DNA of 64,000 nt from an uncultured Eubacteriales bacterium (GCA_934643185.1 CAKUBN010000005.1:9298-73297), one strand, 5' to 3'. Counted from the stretch's first letter, positions 43,233-50,808 are shown. Translations and numbers: made by a program. Notes: generated by a model from the letters alone, not told the origin.

Positions 43233-44059
43233 TATCCGAATTTCTCCTTCTTTTCACGCGCGGAGGAAAGCAGTGCCACGAGCTCTGCCCGGTCATTTTC
43301 CGCCACCGCGGTGCGTATACGTTCTATATTGCGCACGAGCTCTTCCGTCTCGTCCGCTAATTCCTCGCGGTTTGCAAGGAAAAGGTCTGCCCACAGCTCC
43401 GCATTGATGCGCGCCACGCGCGAAACGTCGCGGTAGCTGCCGGCGGAAAAGCCGCTGTGCTCATCGCAGCGCGGGCTCATGACATAGGCGCACGCCAAAA
43501 CATGTGGAATTTGGGACGTGTAGGCGATCATGCGGTCGTGCTTTTGCTGCGTGCAGTATTTGATGGTGCCAAAGCCCATTTGGTTTGCGAGCGACACGAG
43601 CGTATCGATGGCGCTTTGCGGGGCCTCGCCGGGCACGAGAATATAGGAAGCGTTATAAAAGAGGCTCGCCTCGCTGGCATCGAACCCGCTGCGCTCCTTG
43701 CCCGCCATGGGGTGCCCGCCGACGTAAATGAACGGGTAGTTTTTGGCGATCTCCGTGAGTTTGCCGCAGACCTGATTTTTGATGCCGCACACATCGGTGA
43801 CGATGCAATTTTCTTTAAAATGCGGTGCATTTTCCTCGACGAACTGCACGACATCTGCGGGATAAAGGCAGACGTACACGACGTCCGCATTTTCGAGCAA
43901 AGACGTGCTGCCGATGGAATCGATAGCGCCGAGGGAAAGCGCGTCGAGCAGGGTGTTTTCGTCACGGTCAAAGCCGATGACCGTGTGCTCTGTATTTTCT
44001 TTGAGGGCCTTTGCGAGCGAGCCGCCGATGAGACCCAGACCAATGATCGCGATTTGCAT
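43232..44059 (-). CDS. tyrA: Prephenate dehydrogenase
   Basis: NAD(P)-dependent oxidative decarboxylation of prephenate to 4-hydroxyphenylpyruvate, the tyrosine branch. 275 residues: Rossmann IGLGLIGGSLAKAL, catalytic-domain GGHPMAGKERSG, and the helical dimerisation domain with GSYRDVSRVARI. No C-terminal ACT domain, so feedback by tyrosine would have to act elsewhere, for example on transcription. 25 nt after aroF; overlaps aroB by one base. Confidence 0.95.
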   Translation of the reverse strand: MQIAIIGLGLIGGSLAKALKENTEHTVIGFDRDENTLLDALSLGAIDSIGSTSLLENADVVYVCLYPADVVQFVEENAPHFKENCIVTDVCGIKNQVCGKLTEIAKNYPFIYVGGHPMAGKERSGFDASEASLFYNASYILVPGEAPQSAIDTLVSLANQMGFGTIKYCTQQKHDRMIAYTSQIPHVLACAYVMSPRCDEHSGFSAGSYRDVSRVARINAELWADLFLANREELADETEELVRNIERIRTAVAENDRAELVALLSSAREKKEKFG

Positions 44060-44084
44060 ATCGTTCTCCCTTTTGGGGTGTATT

Positions 44085-45098
44085 TTACAGGCTCTTCACC
44101 GTTTCGGTGACCTTCTGCACTTTCTTTGCAAGCACGTCGAACTGATCCGGCGTGAGGGACTGTGCGCCGTCGCACAGAGCGCGGCTGGGGTCGTTATGGA
44201 CCTCGATGATGAGGCCGTCTGCGCCGACCGCCGCAGCTGCCATGGCAAGCGGCTCGACAAGCCAGTTGATGCCGCTGGCGTGGCTGGGGTCTACGATGAC
44301 GGGCAGGTGGGAAAGGCGCTTTAAGATCGGCACGGCGGAAATATCGAGCGTATTGCGGGTGAATGTCTCATACGTGCGGATGCCGCGCTCGCACAGGATG
44401 ACTTGCTCGTTGCCGCCCGCCATGATATACTCGGCACTCATGAGAAGTTCTTCGATGGTGTTGGCAAGGCCGCGCTTTAAAAGAATCGGCTTATGCACGT
44501 GACCCAGCTCCTTTAAAAGCTCGAAGTTCTGCATGTTTCTTGCGCCGACCTGAATGACATCGACGTCCTCAAAGAGGTCGATGTGGCCGATGCTCATAAT
44601 CTCGGTGACGATGGGCAGGCCGGTTCTTTCCTTGGCTTTTTTGAGGAGCTCGAGGCCCTCTGCCTTAAGGCCCTGGAACGCATACGGCGAGGTGCGGGGC
44701 TTGAATGCGCCGCCGCGCAGGAACGTAGCGCCTGCGGCCTTGACGCGCTCTGCGACACAGCAGATCTGCGCTTCGCTTTCGACGGAACACGGACCCGCGA
44801 TGAGCGCAAGGGAACCGTCGCCGATCACCTGACCGGTAGGAAGCTTGATGACCGTATCTTCCGGATGGAACTTACGGTTTGCTTTTTTATACGGCTCCTG
44901 CACGCGCTTAACGCTTTCTACAATATCCTGTGCGGCGATGTACTCGCTGTCTACCGCAGCGGTATCGCCGATAAGGCCGAGCACGGTAGAATGTGTGCCG
45001 ACCCATGTGTTAACACTGACGTCATAACGGTCGGTGAGATGCGAAATGAAATTTTTGACCTGTTCTTCACTGCGGTTGGCTTTGAGTACGATGATCAT
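44085..45098 (-). CDS. aroF: 3-deoxy-7-phosphoheptulonate synthase (type I-beta)
   Basis: First shikimate-pathway enzyme, joining PEP and erythrose-4-phosphate. 337 residues: a ferredoxin-like N-terminal regulatory domain (about 1-70) followed by the TIM barrel with IAGPCSVES, RGGAFKPRTSPYAFQG, GARNMQNFELL, LLKRG and VDPSHASG. The N-terminal domain suits feedback inhibition by an aromatic amino acid. Lead gene of aroF-tyrA-aroB-aroA-aroC-pheA. An intrinsic terminator and a Phe/Tyr-rich leader frame precede it, so transcription is probably attenuated. AAGGG lies 7-8 nt before the ATG. Confidence 0.96.
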   Translation of the reverse strand: MIIVLKANRSEEQVKNFISHLTDRYDVSVNTWVGTHSTVLGLIGDTAAVDSEYIAAQDIVESVKRVQEPYKKANRKFHPEDTVIKLPTGQVIGDGSLALIAGPCSVESEAQICCVAERVKAAGATFLRGGAFKPRTSPYAFQGLKAEGLELLKKAKERTGLPIVTEIMSIGHIDLFEDVDVIQVGARNMQNFELLKELGHVHKPILLKRGLANTIEELLMSAEYIMAGGNEQVILCERGIRTYETFTRNTLDISAVPILKRLSHLPVIVDPSHASGINWLVEPLAMAAAAVGADGLIIEVHNDPSRALCDGAQSLTPDQFDVLAKKVQKVTETVKSL

Positions 45099-45153
45099 GT
45101 TTTTTCCCTTACCTTTCTTTTATAGGAGCCGTGCCCCGCTGCCGCTCTCGGCA

Positions 45154-45183
45154 CAAAAAAAGCGAAGCCCATTGGCTCCGCTT
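45154..45183 (-). terminator. Intrinsic terminator in the aroF leader (candidate attenuator)
   Basis: On the minus strand AGCGGAGCC, a 3-nt AAT loop, GGGCTTCGCT and a run of seven U. It ends 56 nt before the aroF ATG and about 240 nt after the promoter, so the whole operon depends on read-through. Its 5' arm region CAAGCG can pair with CGCTTG at the end of the leader frame. Confidence 0.85.
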
Positions 45184-45241
45184 GGTTTTATACTGCTCAG
45201 AATACTTCAAATTCCTCCGCGCAGAAATTTTCCGCGCGTTT

Positions 45242-45343
45242 TCAAGCGTTGCCCGGTATATTCACATACGACGAAAAGCACACGGTATAAAATCGTGCGC
45301 TAAAATACTTTGTAAATCGTCTTGTGAATAAAACGGACTGCAT
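45242..45343 (-). CDS. Candidate Phe/Tyr-rich leader peptide of the aro operon
   Basis: A 33-codon frame starting at ATG 45343 and stopping at TGA 45242-45244, between the aroF-operon promoter and the leader terminator. It has five Phe (6, 10, 14, 18, 23) and three Tyr (13, 19, 26) codons, 24 percent of the peptide, and no Trp. AGGATGG lies 8-11 nt upstream, a fair ribosome binding site. Codons 18-19 (TTTTAT with AC) lie in an 8-nt stretch complementary to GTATAAAA just before the terminator, and the last codons (CGCTTG) complement the terminator's 5' arm. This fits ribosome-stalling attenuation by Phe/Tyr-tRNA levels. Chance composition in AT-rich DNA is the alternative. Confidence 0.6.
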   Translation of the reverse strand: MQSVLFTRRFTKYFSARFYTVCFSSYVNIPGNA

Positions 45344-45369
45344 AGTTTGAACCATCCTATATGTGACTC

Positions 45370-45409
45370 TTTCTTTGCGATTTGCAGGTTTGCTTTATCT
45401 ATCCTGCAT
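45370..45409 (-). other. 5'-proximal hairpin of the aroF-operon leader RNA
   Basis: GCGATGCAGG pairs with CCTGCAAATCGC (two-base bulge) right after the predicted transcription start. It may protect the 5' end or take part in the attenuator. Confidence 0.55.
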
Positions 45410-45421
45410 CGCCGTGTTAAA

Positions 45422-45450
45422 ATCATACCGCCACGCGGGCGCTTTGTCAA
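45422..45450 (-). promoter_or_regulatory. Promoter of the aroF operon
   Basis: TTGACA (45445-45450), 17 bp, TATGAT (45422-45427) on the minus strand. Its -35 box overlaps the aroK stop codon. Predicted start near 45415, giving a leader of about 315 nt. Confidence 0.8.
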
Positions 45451-46106
45451 GAGTTTTCTTGCGGTGTTCCGGGAGAAGTTCCTTTTTTGCGCCTTCTTCT
45501 GCGGAAGCGCTTCTTTTGAGGCCGCTCCTTTTCGGAGGTATTTCCCGGCTTTTTGCGCTTCGCTTTTTCAATGGGCTCGCCGCGCAGGGCGCAAATACGC
45601 TCTACAACGACAACCGTGGGCGCGCCGGCGTCGACGACGACGTCCGCGCTTGCGAGGTATTTTGGGCGGCGCTCGTTTAAAAGGCGCTCAATCACCGCGC
45701 GGCGGTCCGGCGTCTGCAGAAGCGGGCGGCGCTTATCGTTTTTGAGGCGCTCCTGCAAGGCGGCCAGCGGGACATCGAGATAATAAATGGTGCCGCCGCC
45801 TTGGTGGAAACCCTCCACGTTCTGCGGCTGCATCAGCGTGCCGCCGCCTGTGGCGATGACGAAATGTTTACTTTGCGCGAGCTCCTTTACAGTCTCGGTC
45901 TCGAGCGCGCGAAAATGCGGCTCGCCGTATTCTGCGAAGATCTCCTTCACCGTCATGCCGGTTTTGGCTTCTATGTATAAGTCCATATCGACAAACTGCA
46001 TATTGAGCGCCATGGCCAAACGGCGGCCGACCGTGGTCTTGCCGCTGCCCATGAAGCCGCTTAAAACGATATTGCCCGATTTTGTGGTTTCACCTTTTAC
46101 TTCCAT
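45447..46106 (-). CDS. aroK: Shikimate kinase with long basic C-terminal tail
   Basis: Phosphorylates shikimate with ATP. P-loop GFMGSGKTTVGRRLA, shikimate-binding DMDLYIE and the GGGT motif in IATGGGTL, lid RRPLL, and adenine-site residues in RRPKYL define the kinase (about 12-170). Normal enzymes end near 170-180; this one has a further 40-45 residues dominated by Lys/Arg (RRRRRKK core, about 174-219), predicted disordered, of unknown role. 28 nt after aroE; together they form a two-gene unit ahead of the aroF promoter. Confidence 0.94.
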   Translation of the reverse strand: MEVKGETTKSGNIVLSGFMGSGKTTVGRRLAMALNMQFVDMDLYIEAKTGMTVKEIFAEYGEPHFRALETETVKELAQSKHFVIATGGGTLMQPQNVEGFHQGGGTIYYLDVPLAALQERLKNDKRRPLLQTPDRRAVIERLLNERRPKYLASADVVVDAGAPTVVVVERICALRGEPIEKAKRKKPGNTSEKERPQKKRFRRRRRKKGTSPGTPQENS

Positions 46107-46133
46107 TTTCCGTTCCCCGTTTCTTTCGGTTCG

Positions 46134-47003
46134 TTATGCGCGGAAAAGCCGTGCCGTTTCCGCTTCCGCATCGCGGATGAGCTGCTCGATGTCGCTGTCT
46201 TTAAATGACGCGCCGTACCAGAGCTCGTGCGCGGCGACGGCCTGGCAGACGAGCATGCCCATGCCGCCGACGGTTTTGAGCCCGCATTTTGCGGCAAGCT
46301 TTAAAAACTCTGTGTCGCCGGGGTTATAGACGGCGTCGAACGCGGCCTTGCAGCGGGAGAGCACGTCTTCCCCGACGGCGCTGACGCCGGTTTTGGGATA
46401 CATGCCGAGGCTTGTGGTGTTGAGCACGAGGTCGTAGTGCTCGGTTTCTTTTGCGAGCTCGTCATACGACAGCACGCGGAACACGCCAGTTTTGCCGAGT
46501 GTACGGCAGAGCTCTGCGAGCTCATCGCTGAGCACCTGCGCTTTTTCGAGCGAGCTTTCGCGGCAGACGATGTCGAGATGCGGCTCCGTGGCCGTGAGCA
46601 CGGCTTCAAACGCGATGGCGCGCGCTGCGCCGCCGCGGCCGAGCAGAAGGAGCTCGCCGTTAAAATCGAGATCATACCGTGCAAGGGCCTTTTTGCAGCC
46701 GACGCCGTCCGTTGTATAGCCGGTCATTTTGCCGTTTTCGACGCGCACGGTGTTGACGGAGCCGAAGAGCTTCGCTTTTTCATCGATGCTGTCGAGCAGC
46801 GGGATGATGCCGCTTTTATGCGGGATGGTGATATTGAAGCCGTCGAGCGCGCGCAATGCGGGCAGCGCCTCTGTGAGAGACGGCACATCCAGCACGGAAT
46901 ATTCCGGGTCATGGCCCGTAAGGGAAAAGAGGCGATTATGAATAAACGGCGACATCGTGTGCCCGATGGGGTGGCCGATGACGGCAAAACGGCGAAGCTG
47001 CAT
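46134..47003 (-). CDS. aroE: Shikimate dehydrogenase
   Basis: NADPH-dependent reduction of 3-dehydroshikimate. 289 residues. HPIGHTMSPFIHN and NITIPHKSG (catalytic Lys) lie in the substrate domain; LGRGGAARAIAFE is the nucleotide-binding loop; GMGMLVCQA is the C-terminal signature. ATG at 47003 has AAAGGAG about 9 nt upstream; an upstream frame to 47162 crosses the promoter and is rejected. First gene of aroE-aroK, divergent from acpP. Dehydroquinase (aroD/aroQ) is not in the window. Confidence 0.95.
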   Translation of the reverse strand: MQLRRFAVIGHPIGHTMSPFIHNRLFSLTGHDPEYSVLDVPSLTEALPALRALDGFNITIPHKSGIIPLLDSIDEKAKLFGSVNTVRVENGKMTGYTTDGVGCKKALARYDLDFNGELLLLGRGGAARAIAFEAVLTATEPHLDIVCRESSLEKAQVLSDELAELCRTLGKTGVFRVLSYDELAKETEHYDLVLNTTSLGMYPKTGVSAVGEDVLSRCKAAFDAVYNPGDTEFLKLAAKCGLKTVGGMGMLVCQAVAAHELWYGASFKDSDIEQLIRDAEAETARLFRA

Positions 47004-47058
47004 TTTAGGGGTCTCCTTTAAAAACAGAAAAATTTTAGCACGGAATGCGGAATTGCTA

Positions 47059-47087
47059 TTGACAAATAAGCCGTGCATCCATACAAT
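47059..47087 (+). promoter_or_regulatory. Promoter of acpP
   Basis: TTGACA, 17 bp, TACAAT on the plus strand; the -10 sits in the 13-bp palindrome CATACAATGTATG (47080-47092). Predicted start near 47094, facing the aroE promoter. Confidence 0.75.
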
Positions 47088-47106
47088 GTATGTGAAGTAC
47101 AACCCG

Positions 47107-47135
47107 ATTGTATCATGCCTGCGGCGTTTTGTCCA
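47107..47135 (-). promoter_or_regulatory. Promoter of aroE-aroK, facing the acpP promoter
   Basis: TGGACA (47130-47135), 17 bp, TACAAT (47107-47112) on the minus strand. Predicted start near 47100, so the two transcripts would begin a few bases apart and run through each other's promoter. Confidence 0.7.
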
Positions 47136-47188
47136 TACGGCAGACGGTGCAGTACTTGACAAATACTACATGATAGGAGGAAAATAGA

Positions 47189-47422
47189 ATGGTTCTGGAG
47201 AAAGTTATCGATATTATTGCTGAGGAGCTCAGCGTAGATCCCTCCGAGATCACCGAGGATTCCAATCTGGTTGAAGATCTGGATGCAGATTCCCTTGCTG
47301 TTGTTGATCTTGTCATGTCCATCGAAGATGCTTTCAACTTAGAGATTCCGGATACGGAAGTTGAAAACCTCAAGACGGTCGGCGAAATCGTTCAGTTCAT
47401 TGAAGAACATCAGGGTCAGTAA
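47189..47422 (+). CDS. acpP: Acyl carrier protein
   Basis: A 77-residue acidic four-helix carrier of fatty-acid intermediates. Phosphopantetheine attaches to Ser35 in the DLDADSLAVVDLVM signature. AGGAGG is 8 nt before the ATG. It stands alone, not in a fab cluster, between the aroE promoter region and proS, with its own promoter and terminator. Confidence 0.97.
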   Translation: MVLEKVIDIIAEELSVDPSEITEDSNLVEDLDADSLAVVDLVMSIEDAFNLEIPDTEVENLKTVGEIVQFIEEHQGQ

Positions 47423-47468
47423 TTTTTGCGCAAGGCGTAAATTTTACGTTCCGCGTAAAACGATATGA

Positions 47469-47508
47469 AAACACCGGGAGCGGCTTTTGGCTGTTCCCGG
47501 TGTTTTTT
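47469..47508 (+). terminator. Terminator of acpP
   Basis: AACACCGGGA/TCCCGGTGTT stem with an inner loop, then TTTTTT, 47 nt after the stop. Confidence 0.88.
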
Positions 47509-47531
47509 CGTATAAAATCATTGGTTTCCGG

Positions 47532-47560
47532 TTGACAACCGTTTTGCTATGTGGTATTCT
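47532..47560 (+). promoter_or_regulatory. Promoter of the candidate small RNA
   Basis: TTGACA (47532-47537), 17 bp, TATTCT (47555-47560). No gene starts within 280 nt downstream. Confidence 0.7.
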
Positions 47561-47563
47561 ATC

Positions 47564-47587
47564 TTAGGTTAGTTTTAGCTAACCTAA
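47564..47587 (+). promoter_or_regulatory. DtxR-like dyad at the small-RNA start site
   Basis: Half-sites TTAGGTTAG (47564-47572) and CTAACCTAA (47579-47587) flank TTTTAG. The half-sites equal those of the DtxR/IdeR iron box, but the spacing is 6 bp rather than 1, so a different metal or other regulator is possible. It covers the predicted start. Confidence 0.6.
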
Positions 47588-47690
47588 ATTTGTGTATAAG
47601 CATCACGCATCCCATATCGTATCGTACTGATCGGTACAAATTGCACCGAAAGGTACAAGGAAAGAAGGAGCCTTTGCCCCTTCTTTTCTG
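47567..47690 (+). ncRNA. Candidate metal-responsive small RNA upstream of proS
   Basis: A predicted transcript of about 120-125 nt from the dyad-controlled promoter to a terminator-like hairpin (AAAGAAGG 47661-47668 with CCTTCTTT 47679-47686, then TCTG). A central hairpin TCGGT/ACCGA encloses CAAATTG. No reading frame with a ribosome binding site is present. proS has its own promoter downstream, so this looks like a separate unit. The alternative is a long proS leader. Confidence 0.45.
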
Positions 47691-47740
47691 CTTTCTCAGA
47701 AGAAATTTTGCCGGGATGCGCACAAAGATGGCTGCCGCCC

Positions 47741-47769
47741 TTGCTTTTCGGGAAAAATCCCTGTATAAT
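47741..47769 (+). promoter_or_regulatory. Promoter of proS
   Basis: TTGCTT, 17 bp, TATAAT, with the start codon about 70 nt downstream. The spacer contains GGGAAAAATCCC, a small palindrome. Confidence 0.7.
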
Positions 47770-47842
47770 AAGAAAAGATATGCCCGCTTTGGGCCCCGGC
47801 GGCACAGCGTTTGCCGCACGAATCGAGAAAGGACTGAATTTC

Positions 47843-49282
47843 TTGGCGAATCAGAAGAAGATGGTCAACGACATCACGTCTATGGACGTTGACTTTTCCA
47901 AATGGTACACCGATATTGTTAAAAAAGCCGAGCTGATGGATTACTCCAGCGTAAAGGGCTGCATGATCATTGAGCCGTACGGCTACGCGATCTGGGAGAA
48001 CATTCAGCACGAGCTGGATGCCCGCTTTAAGGCGACGGGCCACCAGAACGTTTACATGCCGCTGTTTATTCCGGAATCCCTCCTGCAGAAGGAAAAGGAC
48101 CACGTGAAGGGCTTTGCACCGGAGGTGGCATGGGTAACCGAAGGCGGCAGCGAGAAGCTGAGCGAGCGCCTTTGCGTGCGCCCGACGAGCGAGATCCTGT
48201 TCTGCGAGCATTACCAGAAGATCATCAACTCCTACCGCGACCTGCCGAAGCTCTACAACCAGTGGTGCTCCGTTGTGCGCTGGGAGAAGACGACGCGCCC
48301 GTTCCTGCGCTCCTCCGAATTCCTGTGGCAGGAAGGCCACACCATGCACGAGACCGCAGAAGAGGCCATGGAAGAGACCATGCGCATGCTGCGCACCTAC
48401 GAGGAGTTCTACAAGAACGTGCTCGCGATTCCGGCTGTGACCGGCCAGAAGACCGAAAAAGAGAAGTTTGCAGGCGCTGTGGCGACCTACACCATTGAGC
48501 CGATGATGCACAACGGCGTTGCTTTGCAGGGCGGCACGAGCCACTACTTCGGCGACGGCTGGGCAAAGAACTTCGGCATTACGTTCACGGGCCGCGACAA
48601 CACCTTGCAGCACCCGCACCAGACCTCTTGGGGCGTTTCCACCCGCATGATCGGCGCCATCATCATGGTGCACGGCGACGACAACGGTCTTGTACTGCCG
48701 CCGAAGGTCGCGCCGATCCAGCTGGCAATCATCCCGATTGCACAGCATAAGCCCGGCGTGCTCGACAAGGCAAACGCGCTGTATGAATCCCTGAAGACGA
48801 AGTTCCGCGTGAAGCTGGACGACACCGACAACTCCCCCGGCTGGAAGTTCAGCCAGTATGAGATGCAGGGCGTGCCGCTGCGTTTGGAGATCGGACCGAA
48901 GGACATTGAGCAGAACCAGTGCGTGCTCGTCCGCCGCGATACGAGAGAGAAGATTTTCGTTTCGCTCGATAACCTTGAGGGCGAGATTGAAAAGGCCTTG
49001 CAGGCTGTGCATGACGGTCTTTACGAGCGTGCGCTGAAGAACCTTGAAGAGAAGACCTTCACGGCGACGACGTATGAGGAGTTCCTCGACATAGCGGAGA
49101 ACAAGCCCGGCTTCATCAAGGCCATGTGGTGCGGCGACAGCGCGTGCGAGGACAAGCTGAAGGACGCGACCGGTGGCGTGAAGTCCCGTTGCATCCCGTT
49201 TAAGGAAGAGCACCTCTCCGACGTGTGCGTTTGCTGCGGCAAGCCGGCAAAGCACATGGTCTACTGGGGCAGACAGTACTGA
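47843..49282 (+). CDS. proS: Prolyl-tRNA synthetase, archaeal/eukaryal type
   Basis: Class II synthetase charging tRNA-Pro. 479 residues from a TTG start. The segments YTDIVKKAELMDYSSVKGCMII, RPTSEILFCEHYQKII (motif 2 region WCSVVRWEKTTRPFLRSSEFLWQEGHT) and GTSHYFGDGWAKNFGI are typical, the bacterial editing insert is absent, and a C-terminal zinc-binding domain with CVCCGKPAK ends in the family VYWGRQY. The TTG at 47843 has GAAAGGA 10 nt upstream and gives the expected N-terminus; the frame extends further upstream to 47708 without support. Own promoter and terminator. Confidence 0.96.
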   Translation: MANQKKMVNDITSMDVDFSKWYTDIVKKAELMDYSSVKGCMIIEPYGYAIWENIQHELDARFKATGHQNVYMPLFIPESLLQKEKDHVKGFAPEVAWVTEGGSEKLSERLCVRPTSEILFCEHYQKIINSYRDLPKLYNQWCSVVRWEKTTRPFLRSSEFLWQEGHTMHETAEEAMEETMRMLRTYEEFYKNVLAIPAVTGQKTEKEKFAGAVATYTIEPMMHNGVALQGGTSHYFGDGWAKNFGITFTGRDNTLQHPHQTSWGVSTRMIGAIIMVHGDDNGLVLPPKVAPIQLAIIPIAQHKPGVLDKANALYESLKTKFRVKLDDTDNSPGWKFSQYEMQGVPLRLEIGPKDIEQNQCVLVRRDTREKIFVSLDNLEGEIEKALQAVHDGLYERALKNLEEKTFTATTYEEFLDIAENKPGFIKAMWCGDSACEDKLKDATGGVKSRCIPFKEEHLSDVCVCCGKPAKHMVYWGRQY

Positions 49283-49379
49283 TTTTTCTGTTTTCCGCAT
49301 AGCGCTATATCAAATTGGCATATAGGCTTTACGCGGTTTTAACCGTGTCCTTATAAGCAGAATGCTGTAAGAATAATCC

Positions 49380-49417
49380 GAGGCACATCGTGTTTTTTGC
49401 GATGTGCCTCTTTTTTT
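49380..49417 (+). terminator. Terminator of proS
   Basis: GAGGCACATCG/CGATGTGCCTC with a U-rich loop, then seven U. The remaining intergenic DNA to 49636 carries the next promoter and a direct repeat AATACAAGCAGAA (near 49487 and 49569). Confidence 0.9.
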
Positions 49418-49542
49418 GCTTTTTTGTACGAAATGCACGGCTGATTTTAGGGCACGCAGACAGCAAAGCAAAAGTTTTTGTGCAAGTAATACAAGCAGAA
49501 TAAAAAAAGCTTGTGCAAATCCGCTTTTTTCACAAAAAGGGC

Positions 49543-49571
49543 TTTACATTTGCTTTGGAATGGGCTAAAAT
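49543..49571 (+). promoter_or_regulatory. Promoter of the Gfo/Idh oxidoreductase gene
   Basis: TTTACA, 17 bp, TAAAAT about 65 nt before the start codon. Confidence 0.6.
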
Positions 49572-49636
49572 ACAAGCAGAAATAAATCGTTAGGGGTCCG
49601 TATGGGCTCCGGCGTAAATTTAGGAGGAGAATTCCA

Positions 49637-50755
49637 ATGGCAAATGTAAGAGTTGGCTTTATCGGCTGCGGCGGTATCGCAAACGGCAAGCACTTCCCGG
49701 GCATGGCCCAGCAGGAAGGCGTAGATATGTGCGCATTCTGCGACCTCATTCTTGAGAGAGCAGAAAAGGCTGCTAAAGAGTACGGCACCCCGGACGCTAA
49801 GGTTTACACCGATTATCATGAGCTTCTGGCAGACCCGACGATCGACGCTGTTCACGTTCTGACCCCGAACGTTGCACACTGCGAGATCACCGTTGCTGCT
49901 CTTGAGGCTGGCAAGCACGTTCTGTGCGAGAAGCCGATGGCTGCTACCCCGGCTGACGCAAAGAAGATGCTCGAAGCAAGAGACAGAACCGGCAAGATGC
50001 TGACGATCGGCTATCAGTATCGTCACTTCCCGGAGAACCAGGTTGCTAAGAAGGTCGTCGATTCCGGCGCTCTGGGCGAAGTTTACTATGCAGAGGCTAC
50101 ATACCTCCGTCGCCGTGGCGTTCCGACCTGGGGCGTATTCACGGATAAGGCAAAGCAGGGCGGCGGTCCGCTGATCGATATCGGTACGCATGCTCTTGAC
50201 CTCACGCTGTTCCTCATGAACAACTACGATGTTGACTATGTTTGCGGCACTTCCTTCGAGAAGCTCGGCCACAAGCTCGATGCTAAGCATCAGGGCCAGG
50301 TCAACTACCGCGGTGAGTTCGACACCTGGAACAACGAGACCTACGACGTTGAGGACTCCGCTGTTGGCTTCATCAAGATGAAGAACGGCGCTACGATCGT
50401 TCTGCGCGCTGCTTGGGCTATCAACATGGCTGAAGATTACGCTGCAAACAACCAGGCTTACACGATGCTGGCTGGTACCGAGGGCGGCCTCGATACGAAG
50501 GAAGGCCGTGTCCGTCTGAACCACGTTGTTGCTGAGTACCCGACCATTTCTTGGGTTGGCAACGAAGTTAAGGGTTACATCCCGGGCTTCTCTCAGGGTC
50601 CGGCACCGAAGTCCAAGGAAGCTGAGATCTGGGTCAAGGCTCTGAAGGGCGAAGGCGAGCTGTTTGTTACGGCTGATCAGGCTTATGTCGTCACGAGAAT
50701 CCTCGATGCGATCTATGAGTCCAACAGAACTGGCAAGCCGGTTTACTTCGACTAA
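49637..50755 (+). CDS. Gfo/Idh/MocA-family oxidoreductase
   Basis: NAD(P)-dependent sugar or inositol dehydrogenase, 372 residues. Rossmann motif VGFIGCGGIANGKHFPG (about 5-21), the family EKP triad in HVLCEKPMAAT, and the catalytic region GGGPLIDIGTHALDL with conserved Asp and His. AGGAGG precedes the ATG by about 10 nt. Codons are strongly T-ending (GCT, GTT), unlike most neighbours, pointing to high expression. The next gene on the strand is a TIM-barrel isomerase/epimerase, a usual partner in inositol-type or 3-keto-sugar pathways. Substrate unknown. Confidence 0.92.
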   Translation: MANVRVGFIGCGGIANGKHFPGMAQQEGVDMCAFCDLILERAEKAAKEYGTPDAKVYTDYHELLADPTIDAVHVLTPNVAHCEITVAALEAGKHVLCEKPMAATPADAKKMLEARDRTGKMLTIGYQYRHFPENQVAKKVVDSGALGEVYYAEATYLRRRGVPTWGVFTDKAKQGGGPLIDIGTHALDLTLFLMNNYDVDYVCGTSFEKLGHKLDAKHQGQVNYRGEFDTWNNETYDVEDSAVGFIKMKNGATIVLRAAWAINMAEDYAANNQAYTMLAGTEGGLDTKEGRVRLNHVVAEYPTISWVGNEVKGYIPGFSQGPAPKSKEAEIWVKALKGEGELFVTADQAYVVTRILDAIYESNRTGKPVYFD

Positions 50756-50774
50756 TTTTAACAGTACATTTTGT

Positions 50775-50808
50775 GTGCGGCGGCATTTCGTGTCGCCGCA
50801 CATTTTTT
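50775..50808 (+). terminator. Terminator after the Gfo/Idh gene
   Basis: GTGCGGCG/CGCCGCAC stem, then ATTTTTT. It separates the oxidoreductase from the following isomerase gene. Confidence 0.85.

Noticed and set aside
45099..45446. T-box riboswitch ahead of aroF
   Set aside because: I could not find the T-box sequence or specifier-loop architecture; the terminator and Phe/Tyr-rich frame explain the leader better.
45262..45450. 62-codon frame in the aroF leader
   Set aside because: It starts inside the promoter region upstream of the predicted transcription start, so it cannot be the leader peptide; the 45242-45343 frame is better placed.
47551..47892. 113-codon frame over the candidate small RNA and proS start
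   Set aside because: Starts before the predicted transcript, lacks a ribosome binding site and overlaps proS out of frame.
47696..49300. 534-codon open frame on the minus strand
   Set aside because: Antisense to proS, which has full class II synthetase motifs; high codon bias of proS creates the shadow.
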